Positions 18,836-28,033 of a stretch of DNA of 64,000 nucleotides are shown here, piece by piece. Source of the DNA: Leucobacter salsicius M1-8. Its GTDB lineage: Bacteria > Actinomycetota > Actinomycetes > Actinomycetales > Microbacteriaceae. The position numbers were made by a program, and so were the translations under genes. Where the stretch lies: assembly GCF_000350525.1 (NCBI RefSeq), contig NZ_AOCN01000022.1, positions 434,001 to 498,000 of the forward strand. Reading direction: 5' to 3'. Every line of letters begins with the position of its first letter. Position 1 is the stretch's first letter. A model generated the notes under the pieces. The model was not told the DNA's origin. It worked only from the letters and a program-made list of their open reading frames with translations, and did not search any database.

Positions 18836-20308
18836 CTAATGCTCCGGGAACCAGCCGGTGACGGCCGGTGCGAGGTTGTGGTAGATGTGCTTCATTTCTT
18901 GGTACTCGGCGAGCCCGGTGGGGCCGAGCTCACGGCCGAAGCCCGACTGCTTGAATCCGCCCCACTCCGCCTGCGGCAGGTAGGGGTGAAAGTCGTTGAT
19001 CCAGATGGTGCCGTGACGCAGCTGCTTCGCGACGCGTTCGCCGCGGCCGGCCTCGCCCGACCACACCGCGCCGGCCAGCCCATAGATCGTGTCGTTAGCG
19101 ATCGCGATGGCCTCGTCCTCGGTGGTGAACGTTTCGACCGTGAGGACGGGGCCGAATGCCTCGTCGCGCACGACACTCATGCCGCGCACCACCCGGTCGA
19201 GAATGGTGGGGAGGTAGTAGAAGCCCTGCTCCAGGACGCCCTCGCCAAATTTGCCGCCCGTGCGCAGTCGCGCGCCCTCGGCGATACCCGCCTCGACGTA
19301 GGCGTGCACCTTGTCGCGGTGAGCGGCCGAGATGAGGGTGCCGGTCTCAGCGGTGTCGTCGAACGGCCCGCCCAACCGGATGCCCTCGGCGCGACGCACG
19401 AGCTCGTCAACGAACCGCTCGGCAATGCGCTCCTCGACGATGAGCCGGGTGCCCGCCGAGCACACCTGCCCCGAGTGCACGAAGACGGCGTTCAACGCGT
19501 TGTCGAGTGCCGCGTCAAAGTCGGCGTCGGCGAAGATGATGTTGGGGTTCTTACCGCCCAGCTCGAGCGCGATCTTCTTGACACTGCCCGCGGCATTCGC
19601 GGCGAGGAGCTTGCCGGTCTCGAGCCCGCCCGTGAACGACACGAGGTCGACATCGGGGTGCGTGGAGAGGGGAGCGCCCGCCGTTGATCCGGCGCCCAAC
19701 ACGAGGTTCGCAACGCCCGCGGGCAGCCCAAGGTCATCGAGCAGCTTGATCATCAGGATCGCCGTGTGCGGGGTGAGCTCGGCCGGCTTCAGCACGAACG
19801 AGCAGCCCGCCGCGAGCGCGGGGGCGATCTTCCAGGCGGCCTGCAGCAGGGGGTAGTTCCAGGGGGTAATGAGCGCGCACACGCCGATGGGCTCGACCTC
19901 GATGCGGCTGTTCACGTTGGGGTCGCCCGCGTCGACGATGCGGCCCGTGTGCTGCGCCGCAAGCTTGCCGAAGTAGTCGAAGCAGGCGGCGATGTCGTCC
20001 ATGTCGAAGCGGGCCTCGACGATCCGCTTGCCGGTGTCGAGGGCCTCGGCCCGAGCGAACTCCTCCTTGCGGTCGCGCAGCCCGGCTGCCACCCGCAGCA
20101 GAAAGTCGCCGCGCTCTGAAGCGGGGGTGCTGGCCCACACGCCGGCGTCAAACGAAGTGCGCGCGGCCCGGATCGCGGCGATAGTGTCCTCGGGCCCGGC
20201 CTCGTCGACCTCGGCCACGAAGGCGCCGTCGGCGGGGCAATGGATCTGGCGGGTGCCGCCGTCGAACGCGGAGCACCAGGCCCCATCAATGAAAAGTGTG
20301 GCAGTCAT
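18836..20308 (-). CDS. betB: Betaine aldehyde dehydrogenase (aldehyde dehydrogenase family)
   Basis: This 490-residue NAD(P)-dependent enzyme oxidises betaine aldehyde to glycine betaine. The catalytic residues are visible: E249 in ALELGGK and C283 in GQVCSAG. The cofactor region FTGGLETGKLL and PWNYPLLQ are also conserved. Its assignment to betaine aldehyde rather than another aldehyde rests on its position between the choline transporter and the choline oxidase-type gene. The gap to the oxidase is four bases and to the transporter 45 bases, so the three genes form one operon. Confidence 0.9.
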   Translation of the reverse strand: MTATLFIDGAWCSAFDGGTRQIHCPADGAFVAEVDEAGPEDTIAAIRAARTSFDAGVWASTPASERGDFLLRVAAGLRDRKEEFARAEALDTGKRIVEARFDMDDIAACFDYFGKLAAQHTGRIVDAGDPNVNSRIEVEPIGVCALITPWNYPLLQAAWKIAPALAAGCSFVLKPAELTPHTAILMIKLLDDLGLPAGVANLVLGAGSTAGAPLSTHPDVDLVSFTGGLETGKLLAANAAGSVKKIALELGGKNPNIIFADADFDAALDNALNAVFVHSGQVCSAGTRLIVEERIAERFVDELVRRAEGIRLGGPFDDTAETGTLISAAHRDKVHAYVEAGIAEGARLRTGGKFGEGVLEQGFYYLPTILDRVVRGMSVVRDEAFGPVLTVETFTTEDEAIAIANDTIYGLAGAVWSGEAGRGERVAKQLRHGTIWINDFHPYLPQAEWGGFKQSGFGRELGPTGLAEYQEMKHIYHNLAPAVTGWFPEH

Positions 20309-20353
20309 GCTGTTCTCCTGCTCTTCGGTGGAAGGGTAATGAAAATCTGGAGG

Positions 20354-22492
20354 CTAATTCGTGGTTTCGGGGTGTTCAAAATCATCGCTCCAGTCGGTCA
20401 CAACGTGTTCGCTCTCGCCGATGGACGCGTCGCTGCCGCCGGCCGAGATGCGCAGGTACTCGAGGTGCGACTCGTAGTGCCCGAGCACGTCGGCGATGAT
20501 CTGGTCGCTGTCGAAGCCATAGATGTCATAGCCGTGCGAGCCGGTCACCGTGAATACCTCGAGCCTGAAGTAGTACTCGGGGCTGCCGACGCTGCGGTAG
20601 GCGAAGGTGGGCAGCTCGTGGGCGACAGGGTAAATCTGGTAGGTAAAGTCTTGCTGGTCAGGGAAGTAGGCCGTGACGAGCAGCGCCTGCACGCTGAGCC
20701 CCTCGACCTCGGTGCGTTCGCAGTCAACCTCGACGCCCGACTTGCGCAGTTCGTCGGTCACGTCGATGAGCGCCGGCTCGGCCACGGTGTCGATGAAGCG
20801 CATCACCTGAGCCCGGTGCGGGAACGTGGTCGAGCGTCGCAGCCGTCGGCGCCAGCTGGTCTCGGTCGGCGCGTACCGCGTCGGCAGGGTCGCCTCGTAC
20901 CCCTCAAGGTGCTGCGCTTCCGTGCGGAGCGCGCGATAGAAGGAGATCATGACGAGGTAGAGCAGCACCGACACGGGGAGGCCGATGATGAGCGTGGCCT
21001 GCTGCAGCGTTTGTACGCCGCCCACGAGCAGCATGCCGAGGGTGAGCAAGCCCGTCGCGATCGACCAGAAGATGCGCAGCGGCTTGCTGCCGTCTTGCTT
21101 TGGGTCTTCGACCTTCGAGGTCAGGTTCGAGAGCACGAGCGCCCCCGAGTCCGCGGAGGTGACGTAGAAGAGCAGGCCGGTGACGAGGGCCACCGCGATC
21201 ACGATCGGGGCGGCCGGGTACTGCTGCAGCAGATCGAAGAAGGCGCGCTCGGGGAGATTCATTGCGGTGTCGGCGAACGAGGAGTTGCCACCGAGCACAA
21301 TTTCAAGGGCGGAGTTGCCAAACACCGAGATGAAGACCGCGATAAACCCGAATGGAATGAGCAGTACGCCGAAGATGAACTGGCGCAGGCTGCGCCCGCG
21401 CGAGATCCGGGCCAGGAACAGCCCGACGAACGGCGCCCAGGCGATCCACCATGCCCAGAAGAAGAGGGTCCAGCCCTGCATCCACGCGTCGGGCTGTTCC
21501 CACGCGAAGGTGTCGAGCAGCATGCCCGAGAACCCGGCCATGAAGTCACCGACGTTCATCACGAGACCCTCGAGGATGCGGCGGGTGTCGCCGGTAATGG
21601 TGATCCAGAGCAGCAAGGCGATCGCGAGAATCACGTTCGCTTCTGACAGGCGCCGGATCCCCTTCTCAACACCCGAAACGGTCGAGAGGGTGGCCATCGC
21701 GACGGCCAGGACGATGAGGGCGATCTGGGTGGCGACGCCGTCGGGGGTGCCGAACAGCACGTGCATGCCGTAGCTCAACTGCACCACTCCGATACCGAGC
21801 GTGGTGGCGATGCCAAACACGGTGCCGAGCACCGCGAGGATGTCGATCGAGTGCCCGCCCCAGCCCTCAACGCGCTTGCCGAATAGCGGGGTCAGCAGCG
21901 ATCGAATGTTGAGCGGGAGGTTGCGGCGGTACGCGAAGTAGGCGAACGCGCCGCCCATGAGCGCATACATGGCCCAGCCGACGGGGCCGTAGTGGAAGAA
22001 GGTCCACACGATGGCTTGTCGGGCGGCCGCGATGGTGCCGCCGTCACCCGTGGGTGGCCCAACGTACTGGGCAACCGGCTCGGAGACCGAGAAGAACATC
22101 AGGTCGATGCCGATGCCCGCGGCAAACAGCATCGACGCCCACGTGAACATGCTGAACTGTGGTTTGGCGTGGTCGGGGCCAAGCTTCGTGCGTCCGGCGG
22201 GCGAGAACGCGACACCGAGCACAAAGAACACGATGAGCCCGGCGGTGAGCACGTAGTACCAGCCGAAGTTCTCGGCGGTCCACCCGACAAGGGTATTGAT
22301 AACCGCGTCGGCGTCATCCTGCGCAAGGATGGCCCAGAGTGCGATCGCGAGAATGACGACGGCCGATCCAATGAGCACCGGCCAGCGCGGGCGGGGCGCC
22401 TTTGGGGGTGTACTTTCTGGGTTGAGCTGCGGCAGTTCTACTTCGAAAGGCAAAAGACGATCCTCCGTTGGATTCGGAACGCTGCCCGGCAT
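20354..22492 (-). CDS. betT: BCCT-family choline/betaine transporter
   Basis: A transporter of about 712 residues that imports choline or glycine betaine using ion gradients. Twelve hydrophobic segments are followed by a soluble C-terminal domain of about 190 residues, which in BetT proteins senses osmotic conditions. The core segment FTWASMLFAAGIGIDLMFF and WTLFFWAWWIAWAPFVGLF are hallmark BCCT helices. The start is uncertain: ATG 22492 and GTG 22501 lack a ribosome site, while TTG 22453 has a perfect GGAGG eight bases upstream and would give about 699 residues. It leads the glycine betaine operon. Confidence 0.9.
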   Translation of the reverse strand: MPGSVPNPTEDRLLPFEVELPQLNPESTPPKAPRPRWPVLIGSAVVILAIALWAILAQDDADAVINTLVGWTAENFGWYYVLTAGLIVFFVLGVAFSPAGRTKLGPDHAKPQFSMFTWASMLFAAGIGIDLMFFSVSEPVAQYVGPPTGDGGTIAAARQAIVWTFFHYGPVGWAMYALMGGAFAYFAYRRNLPLNIRSLLTPLFGKRVEGWGGHSIDILAVLGTVFGIATTLGIGVVQLSYGMHVLFGTPDGVATQIALIVLAVAMATLSTVSGVEKGIRRLSEANVILAIALLLWITITGDTRRILEGLVMNVGDFMAGFSGMLLDTFAWEQPDAWMQGWTLFFWAWWIAWAPFVGLFLARISRGRSLRQFIFGVLLIPFGFIAVFISVFGNSALEIVLGGNSSFADTAMNLPERAFFDLLQQYPAAPIVIAVALVTGLLFYVTSADSGALVLSNLTSKVEDPKQDGSKPLRIFWSIATGLLTLGMLLVGGVQTLQQATLIIGLPVSVLLYLVMISFYRALRTEAQHLEGYEATLPTRYAPTETSWRRRLRRSTTFPHRAQVMRFIDTVAEPALIDVTDELRKSGVEVDCERTEVEGLSVQALLVTAYFPDQQDFTYQIYPVAHELPTFAYRSVGSPEYYFRLEVFTVTGSHGYDIYGFDSDQIIADVLGHYESHLEYLRISAGGSDASIGESEHVVTDWSDDFEHPETTN

Positions 22493-22673
22493 GCCTAACA
22501 CAGCGCCTACACCATCGACCCTAACAACCGACGAAAATCCGAGGTCATGCCCGCGTCCGTGTGCGTCAACGCACGGTTGGCGACGCGCCGTAGCTCATCG
22601 CGGGGTCACGCGGCATCGGCTCCCGGGGGTTGGTCTGCGTTGCGCGTCGTTGCGCTGCCTTCCGTGTAACCCC

Positions 22674-22679
22674 TAGCCT
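22674..22679 (+). promoter_or_regulatory. -10 box TAGCCT for the small sorting-signal protein
   Basis: TAGCCT ends seven bases before ATG 22687. This supports that start over the longer in-frame GTG at 22630 and implies leaderless mRNA. Confidence 0.55.
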
Positions 22680-22686
22680 CGTAGAT

Positions 22687-22872
22687 ATGACCCACATCGT
22701 TGCATCAGAACTTCTCGCCCAGACCGGCGGTGGTCCCCAGTGGGGGCTCATCGCGCTGGGCATCGGCATCATCGTGTTGGGTGCGGGCGTGATCGTGTTC
22801 GGCATCGTCCGCAAGCGTCGCGCGGCGGCGGCCGAAGCGGGCCAGGCTGACTCACCCGCCACCGACGCCTAA
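22687..22872 (+). CDS. 61-aa membrane protein with LAQTG sortase-type sorting signal
   Basis: The 61-residue product consists of eight residues, then LLAQTGGG, a 20-residue hydrophobic helix (WGLIALGIGIIVLGAGVIVF) and a basic tail (RKRRAAAAEAG). LAxTG is the motif used by class E sortases of high-GC actinobacteria, and the helix plus positive tail complete a cell-wall sorting signal. There is no mature domain before it and no separate signal peptide. It could be a remnant of a surface protein, a very small membrane protein resembling a signal by chance, or a functional micro-protein. Codon use is normal and it has its own -10 box. Confidence 0.65.
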   Translation: MTHIVASELLAQTGGGPQWGLIALGIGIIVLGAGVIVFGIVRKRRAAAAEAGQADSPATDA

Positions 22873-22902
22873 GCGCTGATCCACAGAAGCCGCCGCCGCC
22901 GG

Positions 22903-23406
22903 TTACTCGAGCTTGTTGACGAGCGAGTGTGCCGCCCGGTCGATGTAGTCCCGAAACTGGGCGTCATAGATCGGAGGCAGCGCGACCTCGTCGAGCGCCG
23001 CATTCATGTGGTGCAGCCAACGGTCGCGTGCCGCGGGCGTGATCGGGTAGGGCTGGTGACGCATGCGCAGCCGCGGGTGCCCGCGATTCTCCGAGTACGT
23101 GGTGGGACCGCCCCAGTACTGTTCGAGGAACGTCTGCAAGCGCCAGATCGCGCCCTCCCAGTCGTCCTCGGGATACATCGGCGCCATGACGGGGTCCTCA
23201 CGCACCCCTGCGTAGAAGCGGCGCGTGAGTTTCTCGAACGTCTCGGTGCCACCCACCTGCGACCAGAACGAGTTGGTCACGGCATCGCTCGCCTCACCCG
23301 CGCCGAGCACCCGAGGTGCCGCGGAGGGAGAGCCGTGGCCCGCAGCTCCGCTGCTCGTCGGACCGCTGCCGGAAGGTGAAACGGGGGTAATCGGTAAATC
23401 TGACAT
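22903..23406 (-). CDS. glbO: Group II truncated hemoglobin
   Basis: A heme protein of 167 residues that binds oxygen or nitric oxide. The globin core of about 125 residues contains the group II features YWGGPTTYSENRGHPRLRMRH, with the proximal His in RMRH, and DRWLHHM with the conserved Trp. A Ser/Gly/Pro-rich extension of about 40 residues precedes it, longer than usual. ATG 23406 has AAGGAG five bases upstream. It lies in the same direction as mscS and pepN but after a 69-base gap. Confidence 0.92.
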   Translation of the reverse strand: MSDLPITPVSPSGSGPTSSGAAGHGSPSAAPRVLGAGEASDAVTNSFWSQVGGTETFEKLTRRFYAGVREDPVMAPMYPEDDWEGAIWRLQTFLEQYWGGPTTYSENRGHPRLRMRHQPYPITPAARDRWLHHMNAALDEVALPPIYDAQFRDYIDRAAHSLVNKLE

Positions 23407-23475
23407 GTGAACTCCTTCACGCTCGCACGCCAGGGGCGTGCTGAAAACTCTCGGGCCGGGCCGGGCCGGGTGGGG

Positions 23476-24393
23476 TTAGGCCTGCGTGCCGGGCAACTTG
23501 GGCTGCTCAGTCGCTAGCTTGATGCCCGCCTTGTCGAACTCGCGCATGAGCGCGGCACGAAGCGCCCGCTGCACTGCCCACTGCGCCTCGGGGCGAGTGC
23601 GCAGCGCCAACCGCATGGTGGCGCGGTCACCGAATGCGCTCTCGATGCCCCACACTTCAGGCTCACCTGTGACCTTGCGAGCCACATCGGGTGCGGTGAG
23701 GAGTGAACGCGCGGCGGTGAGGGCCGACTTCTCGACCTCTGCCATGTCGTTGCTCGCATCGACCGTGACGTCGATGACGGCGCGCCCCCAGCCCTGGGAA
23801 GAGTTTCCGAGGGTGAGGATCTCACCGTTGCGCACGAACCAAAGGGTGCCGTCGAGAGCGCGCACCTGGGTGACGCGAATACCCACGTCCTCGACGGTGC
23901 CGTTGATGGTGCCCACCGTGATGAGGTCGCCGACCCCGAGCTGATCCTCAAACACCATGAAGATGCCGTTCAAGATATCTTTCACAATGTTCTGGGCACC
24001 GAACGCGAGGCCCGCGGCCACGATGCCAGCTGAGGTGAACACCGCTGCGGTGTTCACCCCCAGCTGGCCAAGGATCAGAATCATCGCAATGCCTGCAATG
24101 ACCCACGTAATGATGGCGCGACCAACCGTGCCGAGGGTGCGGGTGCGCTGCACCGCTCGCGCGTTGATGTATGGAGAGGTTTGAATCTCGGACGTCGTGT
24201 CGACCTCCTGCGCCTTCTTCACGCCGCGCACGATCTGTTTGACGGTGCGCATCAACAGTCGCCGCAGCAGCCAGTTCAGCAGAACGGCAGCCGCGACGAT
24301 GATGAAGATGTTGATCGGCACCTCGAACGTCGTCAAGAAGTCAAAAAACGCGTTGCTTGCGACGACGGTAACGCCCTCCATATGTGTCACCAT
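23476..24393 (-). CDS. MscS-family mechanosensitive ion channel
   Basis: This 305-residue channel opens under membrane tension to release solutes during osmotic downshock. Three hydrophobic helices precede the pore helix VFTSAGIVAAGLAFGAQNIVKDI, split here from the beta domain beginning FMVFEDQLGVGDLITVG. The C-terminal domain is short. Its ATG follows the pepN stop directly (TAAATG), with GGGAG five bases upstream lying within the last pepN codons, so the genes are translationally coupled. Confidence 0.92.
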   Translation of the reverse strand: MVTHMEGVTVVASNAFFDFLTTFEVPINIFIIVAAAVLLNWLLRRLLMRTVKQIVRGVKKAQEVDTTSEIQTSPYINARAVQRTRTLGTVGRAIITWVIAGIAMILILGQLGVNTAAVFTSAGIVAAGLAFGAQNIVKDILNGIFMVFEDQLGVGDLITVGTINGTVEDVGIRVTQVRALDGTLWFVRNGEILTLGNSSQGWGRAVIDVTVDASNDMAEVEKSALTAARSLLTAPDVARKVTGEPEVWGIESAFGDRATMRLALRTRPEAQWAVQRALRAALMREFDKAGIKLATEQPKLPGTQA

Positions 24394-26955
24394 TTACGCT
24401 CCCGCATCGACCTTCTGGGCCGCGATTGCACGGTCGACCCCGGCGAGAAGCTCGATGACCATGCGGCGCAGGGCCGCCGGGGCGTCCTCGTTGGCGGCGA
24501 GCCACGCACGAGTGGCCTCGGCCAGGGGTTCGCCCGCGAGCGACGACGGGTAGAAGCCGTCGACGAGCTCCTCGACGATGGCGTGGCTGCGTGATTCCCA
24601 TACCGGAACAAGCGCCTCGAAGAACGGTGCGATAAACGGCTCGAGCAGTGCGCGGTCGTGGACATGGGAGAAGCCCATCGCAGTCGAACGCACGATGGCG
24701 TTGGGCTTGTCGGTGTCCACGAACACCGAATCCCAGGCGGCCTGCTTCTGTGCGTGCGTGGGCAGCGCCGCGCGTGCCCGGGCGGCGGCCTGGTTGCCGG
24801 TCGCCGTCAGATCTGCTGCTTGGCGAGCCGCGATCTCGGGCTCACCCGCAAGCCCGCCAGCGACGAGCGCAAACAGCAGCTCCCAACCGAGGTCGGTGTC
24901 GAGCGTGAGCCCCTCGAGCGTCAGCGTGCCCGCAAACAGGGCCGCGACGCTGTCGAGCTGGGTCGGCGTGGACGCGAGCCCAGCAAACGTCTTGACGAAT
25001 TGGAACTGGCGATCTGAGCCAGGGGCCGCGCCACGCGCCAGATCCCACATGACGTCGGCGGCGAGGTGCAGCGCAGGCTCGCGGCGCACGGGAGCGACAT
25101 AGCTTGACGCCGAAAGCACGAGCTGGCCCAACAGCGTGCGCAACGTGGTCGAAGCGTCTTCGTGCGCGACGTGTGCGAGCACGATATCGATGAAGCGTGA
25201 CGCCGCCATTTCGCCGTCGCGCGTCGCGTCCCAAAGGGTGCCCCACACGAGGGCGCGGGCGAGTGAATCGGGCATGCTGCCGAGGTGCGCGGCGACGGTC
25301 TCGAGCGAACGCTCATCGAGCCGGATCTTGGCGTAGGTAAGGTCATCGTCGTTGAGCAGCAGCAGGTCGGGTTGGGCGAGCCCGTTGAGCTCGGGGAGCT
25401 CGGTACGGGCGCCGTCGATGTCGACCTCGATGCGGTGGGTGCGCGTGAGCTGGCCGTCGCTGAGCGAGTACAGCCCGATCGCGATGCGGTGCGGGCGAAT
25501 CGTCGGGTGGTCGGCGGCCGCCGTCTGGTCGATCGTGAACTCCTCGAACGCACCCTCGGCGTCGAGCGTGAACGAGGCCCGCAGCGTGTTGACGCCGGCG
25601 GTTTCGAGCCACAGCTGCGACCACTCGGTGAGGTCTCGTCCGCTCTGCGCGGTGAGCTCGGTGAGCAGGTCGGGCAGCTCGGTGTTTGAGAACTGGTGCT
25701 TGACGAAGTAATCGTGCACGCCGCGCATGAACGGCTCGCGGCCAACCCACGCGACGAGTTGCTTCAGCACCGATGCGCCCTTGGCGTACGTGATGCCGTC
25801 GAAGTTGACCATCACGTCTTCGAGGTCGCGAATGGGGGCGACGATGGGGTGCGTTGAGGGGAGCTGATCCTGGCGGTATGCCCACGACTTCTCAGATGCG
25901 GCGAACGTCGTCCAGCAGTCCGTCCACTCCGTGGCCTCGGCGACGCCCAGGGTCGACATGTATTCGGCGAACGACTCGTTGAGCCACAGGTCGTTCCACC
26001 AGCGCATCGTGACGAGGTCGCCAAACCACATGTGGGCGAGTTCGTGCAGGATCGTGACGACGCGGCGCTCACGCATTGCGTCGGTGACCTGGCTGCGAAA
26101 CACGTAGGCCTCGGTGAAGGTCACCGCGCCCGCGTTCTCCATGGCACCCATGTTGTACTCGGGTACGAACAGCTGATCGTACTTGTCGAACGGGTAGGGG
26201 AAGTCGAACTGCTCCTCGAAGAATGCGAAGCCCTCGCGGGTCTTGTCGAAGATGTAGTCGGCGTCAAAGAATTCGGCGAGCGACTCGCGGCAGAACGCGC
26301 CGAGGGGAATCGTGCGGCCGTCACGGCTCGTCAGTTCGGATCGGACGACCCGGTAAGGCCCGGCAATGAGCGCCGTGATGTAGCTCGAGATGACGGGGGT
26401 GGGCTCGAACTCCCAGGTCGCGAGGGCCTCACCATGGCGCTCGCCAACAGCAACGGGCTCGGGCGTGGGCTGGTTGCTGACTACCTGCCACCGAGCGGGC
26501 GCGGTGACGGTGAACTGGAACGAAGCCTTCAGGTCGGGCTGTTCGAACACCGGGTACATGCGGCGCGAGTCGGGCACCTCGAACTGTGAGTAGAGGTAGA
26601 CCTCGCCGTCGGCGGGGTCGACGAAACGGTGCAAGCCCTCGCCCGTGTTCATGTAGCGCTGCGTCGACACGATGTGCAGCACGTTCTCGGCCGCAAGATT
26701 TGGCAACTCGATGCGAGAGTCGACAAACGCGGTAGCCGGATCAAGCTCGGTGCCGTTCAGATCGATCAGCTGCACGGAGTCGGCGATCACGTCAATGAAG
26801 GTCGAGGCGCCCGGGGTGCCGGTGAAGCGCACGGTCGTGTCTGCGACAAACGTCTCCGGGCCGGTCATGAGATCGAGCGCGATCTCGTAGCTCTGGGTTG
26901 AGACGACCGCGGCGCGCTCCTGCGCTTCAATGCGGGTGAGGTTCGTTCCTGGCAC
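24394..26955 (-). CDS. pepN: Aminopeptidase N (M1 metallopeptidase)
   Basis: An 853-residue zinc aminopeptidase that removes N-terminal residues from peptides in the cytosol. The substrate-recognition motif GAMEN is near residue 268, the zinc site HELAH near 302 and the third ligand in NESFAEY near 325. The C-terminal ERAP1-like helical domain is present, giving the usual actinobacterial length. The GTG start at 26955 is supported by AGGAG five bases upstream. Confidence 0.96.
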   Translation of the reverse strand: MPGTNLTRIEAQERAAVVSTQSYEIALDLMTGPETFVADTTVRFTGTPGASTFIDVIADSVQLIDLNGTELDPATAFVDSRIELPNLAAENVLHIVSTQRYMNTGEGLHRFVDPADGEVYLYSQFEVPDSRRMYPVFEQPDLKASFQFTVTAPARWQVVSNQPTPEPVAVGERHGEALATWEFEPTPVISSYITALIAGPYRVVRSELTSRDGRTIPLGAFCRESLAEFFDADYIFDKTREGFAFFEEQFDFPYPFDKYDQLFVPEYNMGAMENAGAVTFTEAYVFRSQVTDAMRERRVVTILHELAHMWFGDLVTMRWWNDLWLNESFAEYMSTLGVAEATEWTDCWTTFAASEKSWAYRQDQLPSTHPIVAPIRDLEDVMVNFDGITYAKGASVLKQLVAWVGREPFMRGVHDYFVKHQFSNTELPDLLTELTAQSGRDLTEWSQLWLETAGVNTLRASFTLDAEGAFEEFTIDQTAAADHPTIRPHRIAIGLYSLSDGQLTRTHRIEVDIDGARTELPELNGLAQPDLLLLNDDDLTYAKIRLDERSLETVAAHLGSMPDSLARALVWGTLWDATRDGEMAASRFIDIVLAHVAHEDASTTLRTLLGQLVLSASSYVAPVRREPALHLAADVMWDLARGAAPGSDRQFQFVKTFAGLASTPTQLDSVAALFAGTLTLEGLTLDTDLGWELLFALVAGGLAGEPEIAARQAADLTATGNQAAARARAALPTHAQKQAAWDSVFVDTDKPNAIVRSTAMGFSHVHDRALLEPFIAPFFEALVPVWESRSHAIVEELVDGFYPSSLAGEPLAEATRAWLAANEDAPAALRRMVIELLAGVDRAIAAQKVDAGA

Positions 26956-27051
26956 AGCTGCTCCTGTCGAGGGGTGACATATCTGGCCCCAAGCCTATGC
27001 CTGTTGGCTATCGATCTGCCGAATGTCGAACACCTGGCCTCCGCGGCCACG

Positions 27052-27057
27052 TACAGT
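27052..27057 (+). promoter_or_regulatory. -10 box TACAGT of the aldo/keto reductase gene
   Basis: TACAGT ends seven bases before ATG 27065. It supports that start over in-frame upstream codons and implies a leaderless mRNA. Confidence 0.55.
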
Positions 27058-27064
27058 GGTCCCC

Positions 27065-28024
27065 ATGATGCGCACCCTCGGAACCAGTGATCTCATCGTT
27101 TCTGCTGTGGGCCTCGGCTGCAATAACTTTGGCCGCCCAGGCTCCCTCACCGAAGACCAGCACGGCACCGACGCCGTCGTACACGCCGCAATCGCCGCGG
27201 GCGTGACTTTCTTCGACACCGCCGATCTGTACGGTTACGCCTTTGGACGCAGCGAAACCCTGATGGGCCACGCGCTCGCGGGCCGGCGCGACGAGATCGT
27301 GCTCGCCACGAAGTTCGGGCATCCCGACTCCGACACTCCCGCCTCGTACCCGGGCCACCGCGGGTCGCGCGAGTTCATTCGCGCGTCGATCGAGGGCTCC
27401 CTCACGAGGCTGCAGACGGACTACATCGATCTGTATCAAATGCATGTGCCGGATCCGGCTGTGCCGATCTCCGAGACCCTGGGCGCGCTCCACGAGCTAG
27501 TGGGGGAGGGCAAGGTGCGACACCTCGGGCACTCGAACTTCTCCGCCGAACAAATGGAGGAGGCTGCGCGGGTGGCCGAGCAGCTCAATGTCACGCCGTT
27601 CGTTTCCGCCCAGAACGAGCTGAGCCTGCTGCGCCGGGAGGCTGATGTCGCCGTGACGCCCGCGGCAGTGCGGCTGGGTCTCGGGTTGCTGCCATTCTTT
27701 CCGCTCGCCAACGGGCTCCTCACCGGCAAGTTCACGCGCGACCATTTCCCCGCGAACTCCCGGATCATGCGTCAGCGCCCGCACATCGCCGAACAGGCCG
27801 ACTGGGACGTGCTCGACGCGTACCGGGCACTGTGCGACTCCTGGGGAGTCACGATGCTCGAGGCGACGTTTGGCTGGATGCTTGCACACAAGCCTGTTGC
27901 CAGTGTGATCTCGGGGGCAACGACCCCTGAGCAGGTACGGCAGAACGCGGTCGCTGGTATTCGCTTTACACCCACGAGCGAACAGTACGCACAGATCGAG
28001 GCCTTGTTTCCGATCCCGCGATAG
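27065..28024 (+). CDS. Aldo/keto reductase
   Basis: This 319-residue NADPH-dependent oxidoreductase has a TIM barrel. The catalytic tetrad is seen as FFDTADLYG (Asp, Tyr), LATKFG (Lys) and YQMHVPD (His). The C-terminal cofactor site includes SVISGATTPEQVRQN. It resembles the YghZ/Gpr-like group acting on small carbonyls; the substrate is not evident. A leaderless-type promoter precedes it. The next gene starts ten bases downstream. Confidence 0.92.
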   Translation: MMRTLGTSDLIVSAVGLGCNNFGRPGSLTEDQHGTDAVVHAAIAAGVTFFDTADLYGYAFGRSETLMGHALAGRRDEIVLATKFGHPDSDTPASYPGHRGSREFIRASIEGSLTRLQTDYIDLYQMHVPDPAVPISETLGALHELVGEGKVRHLGHSNFSAEQMEEAARVAEQLNVTPFVSAQNELSLLRREADVAVTPAAVRLGLGLLPFFPLANGLLTGKFTRDHFPANSRIMRQRPHIAEQADWDVLDAYRALCDSWGVTMLEATFGWMLAHKPVASVISGATTPEQVRQNAVAGIRFTPTSEQYAQIEALFPIPR

Positions 28025-28033
28025 TGTGAAGTC

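Noticed and set aside
20240-21646. 468-codon plus-strand frame
   Set aside because: Antisense to the BCCT transporter, no family resemblance, and dominated by charged low-complexity residues.
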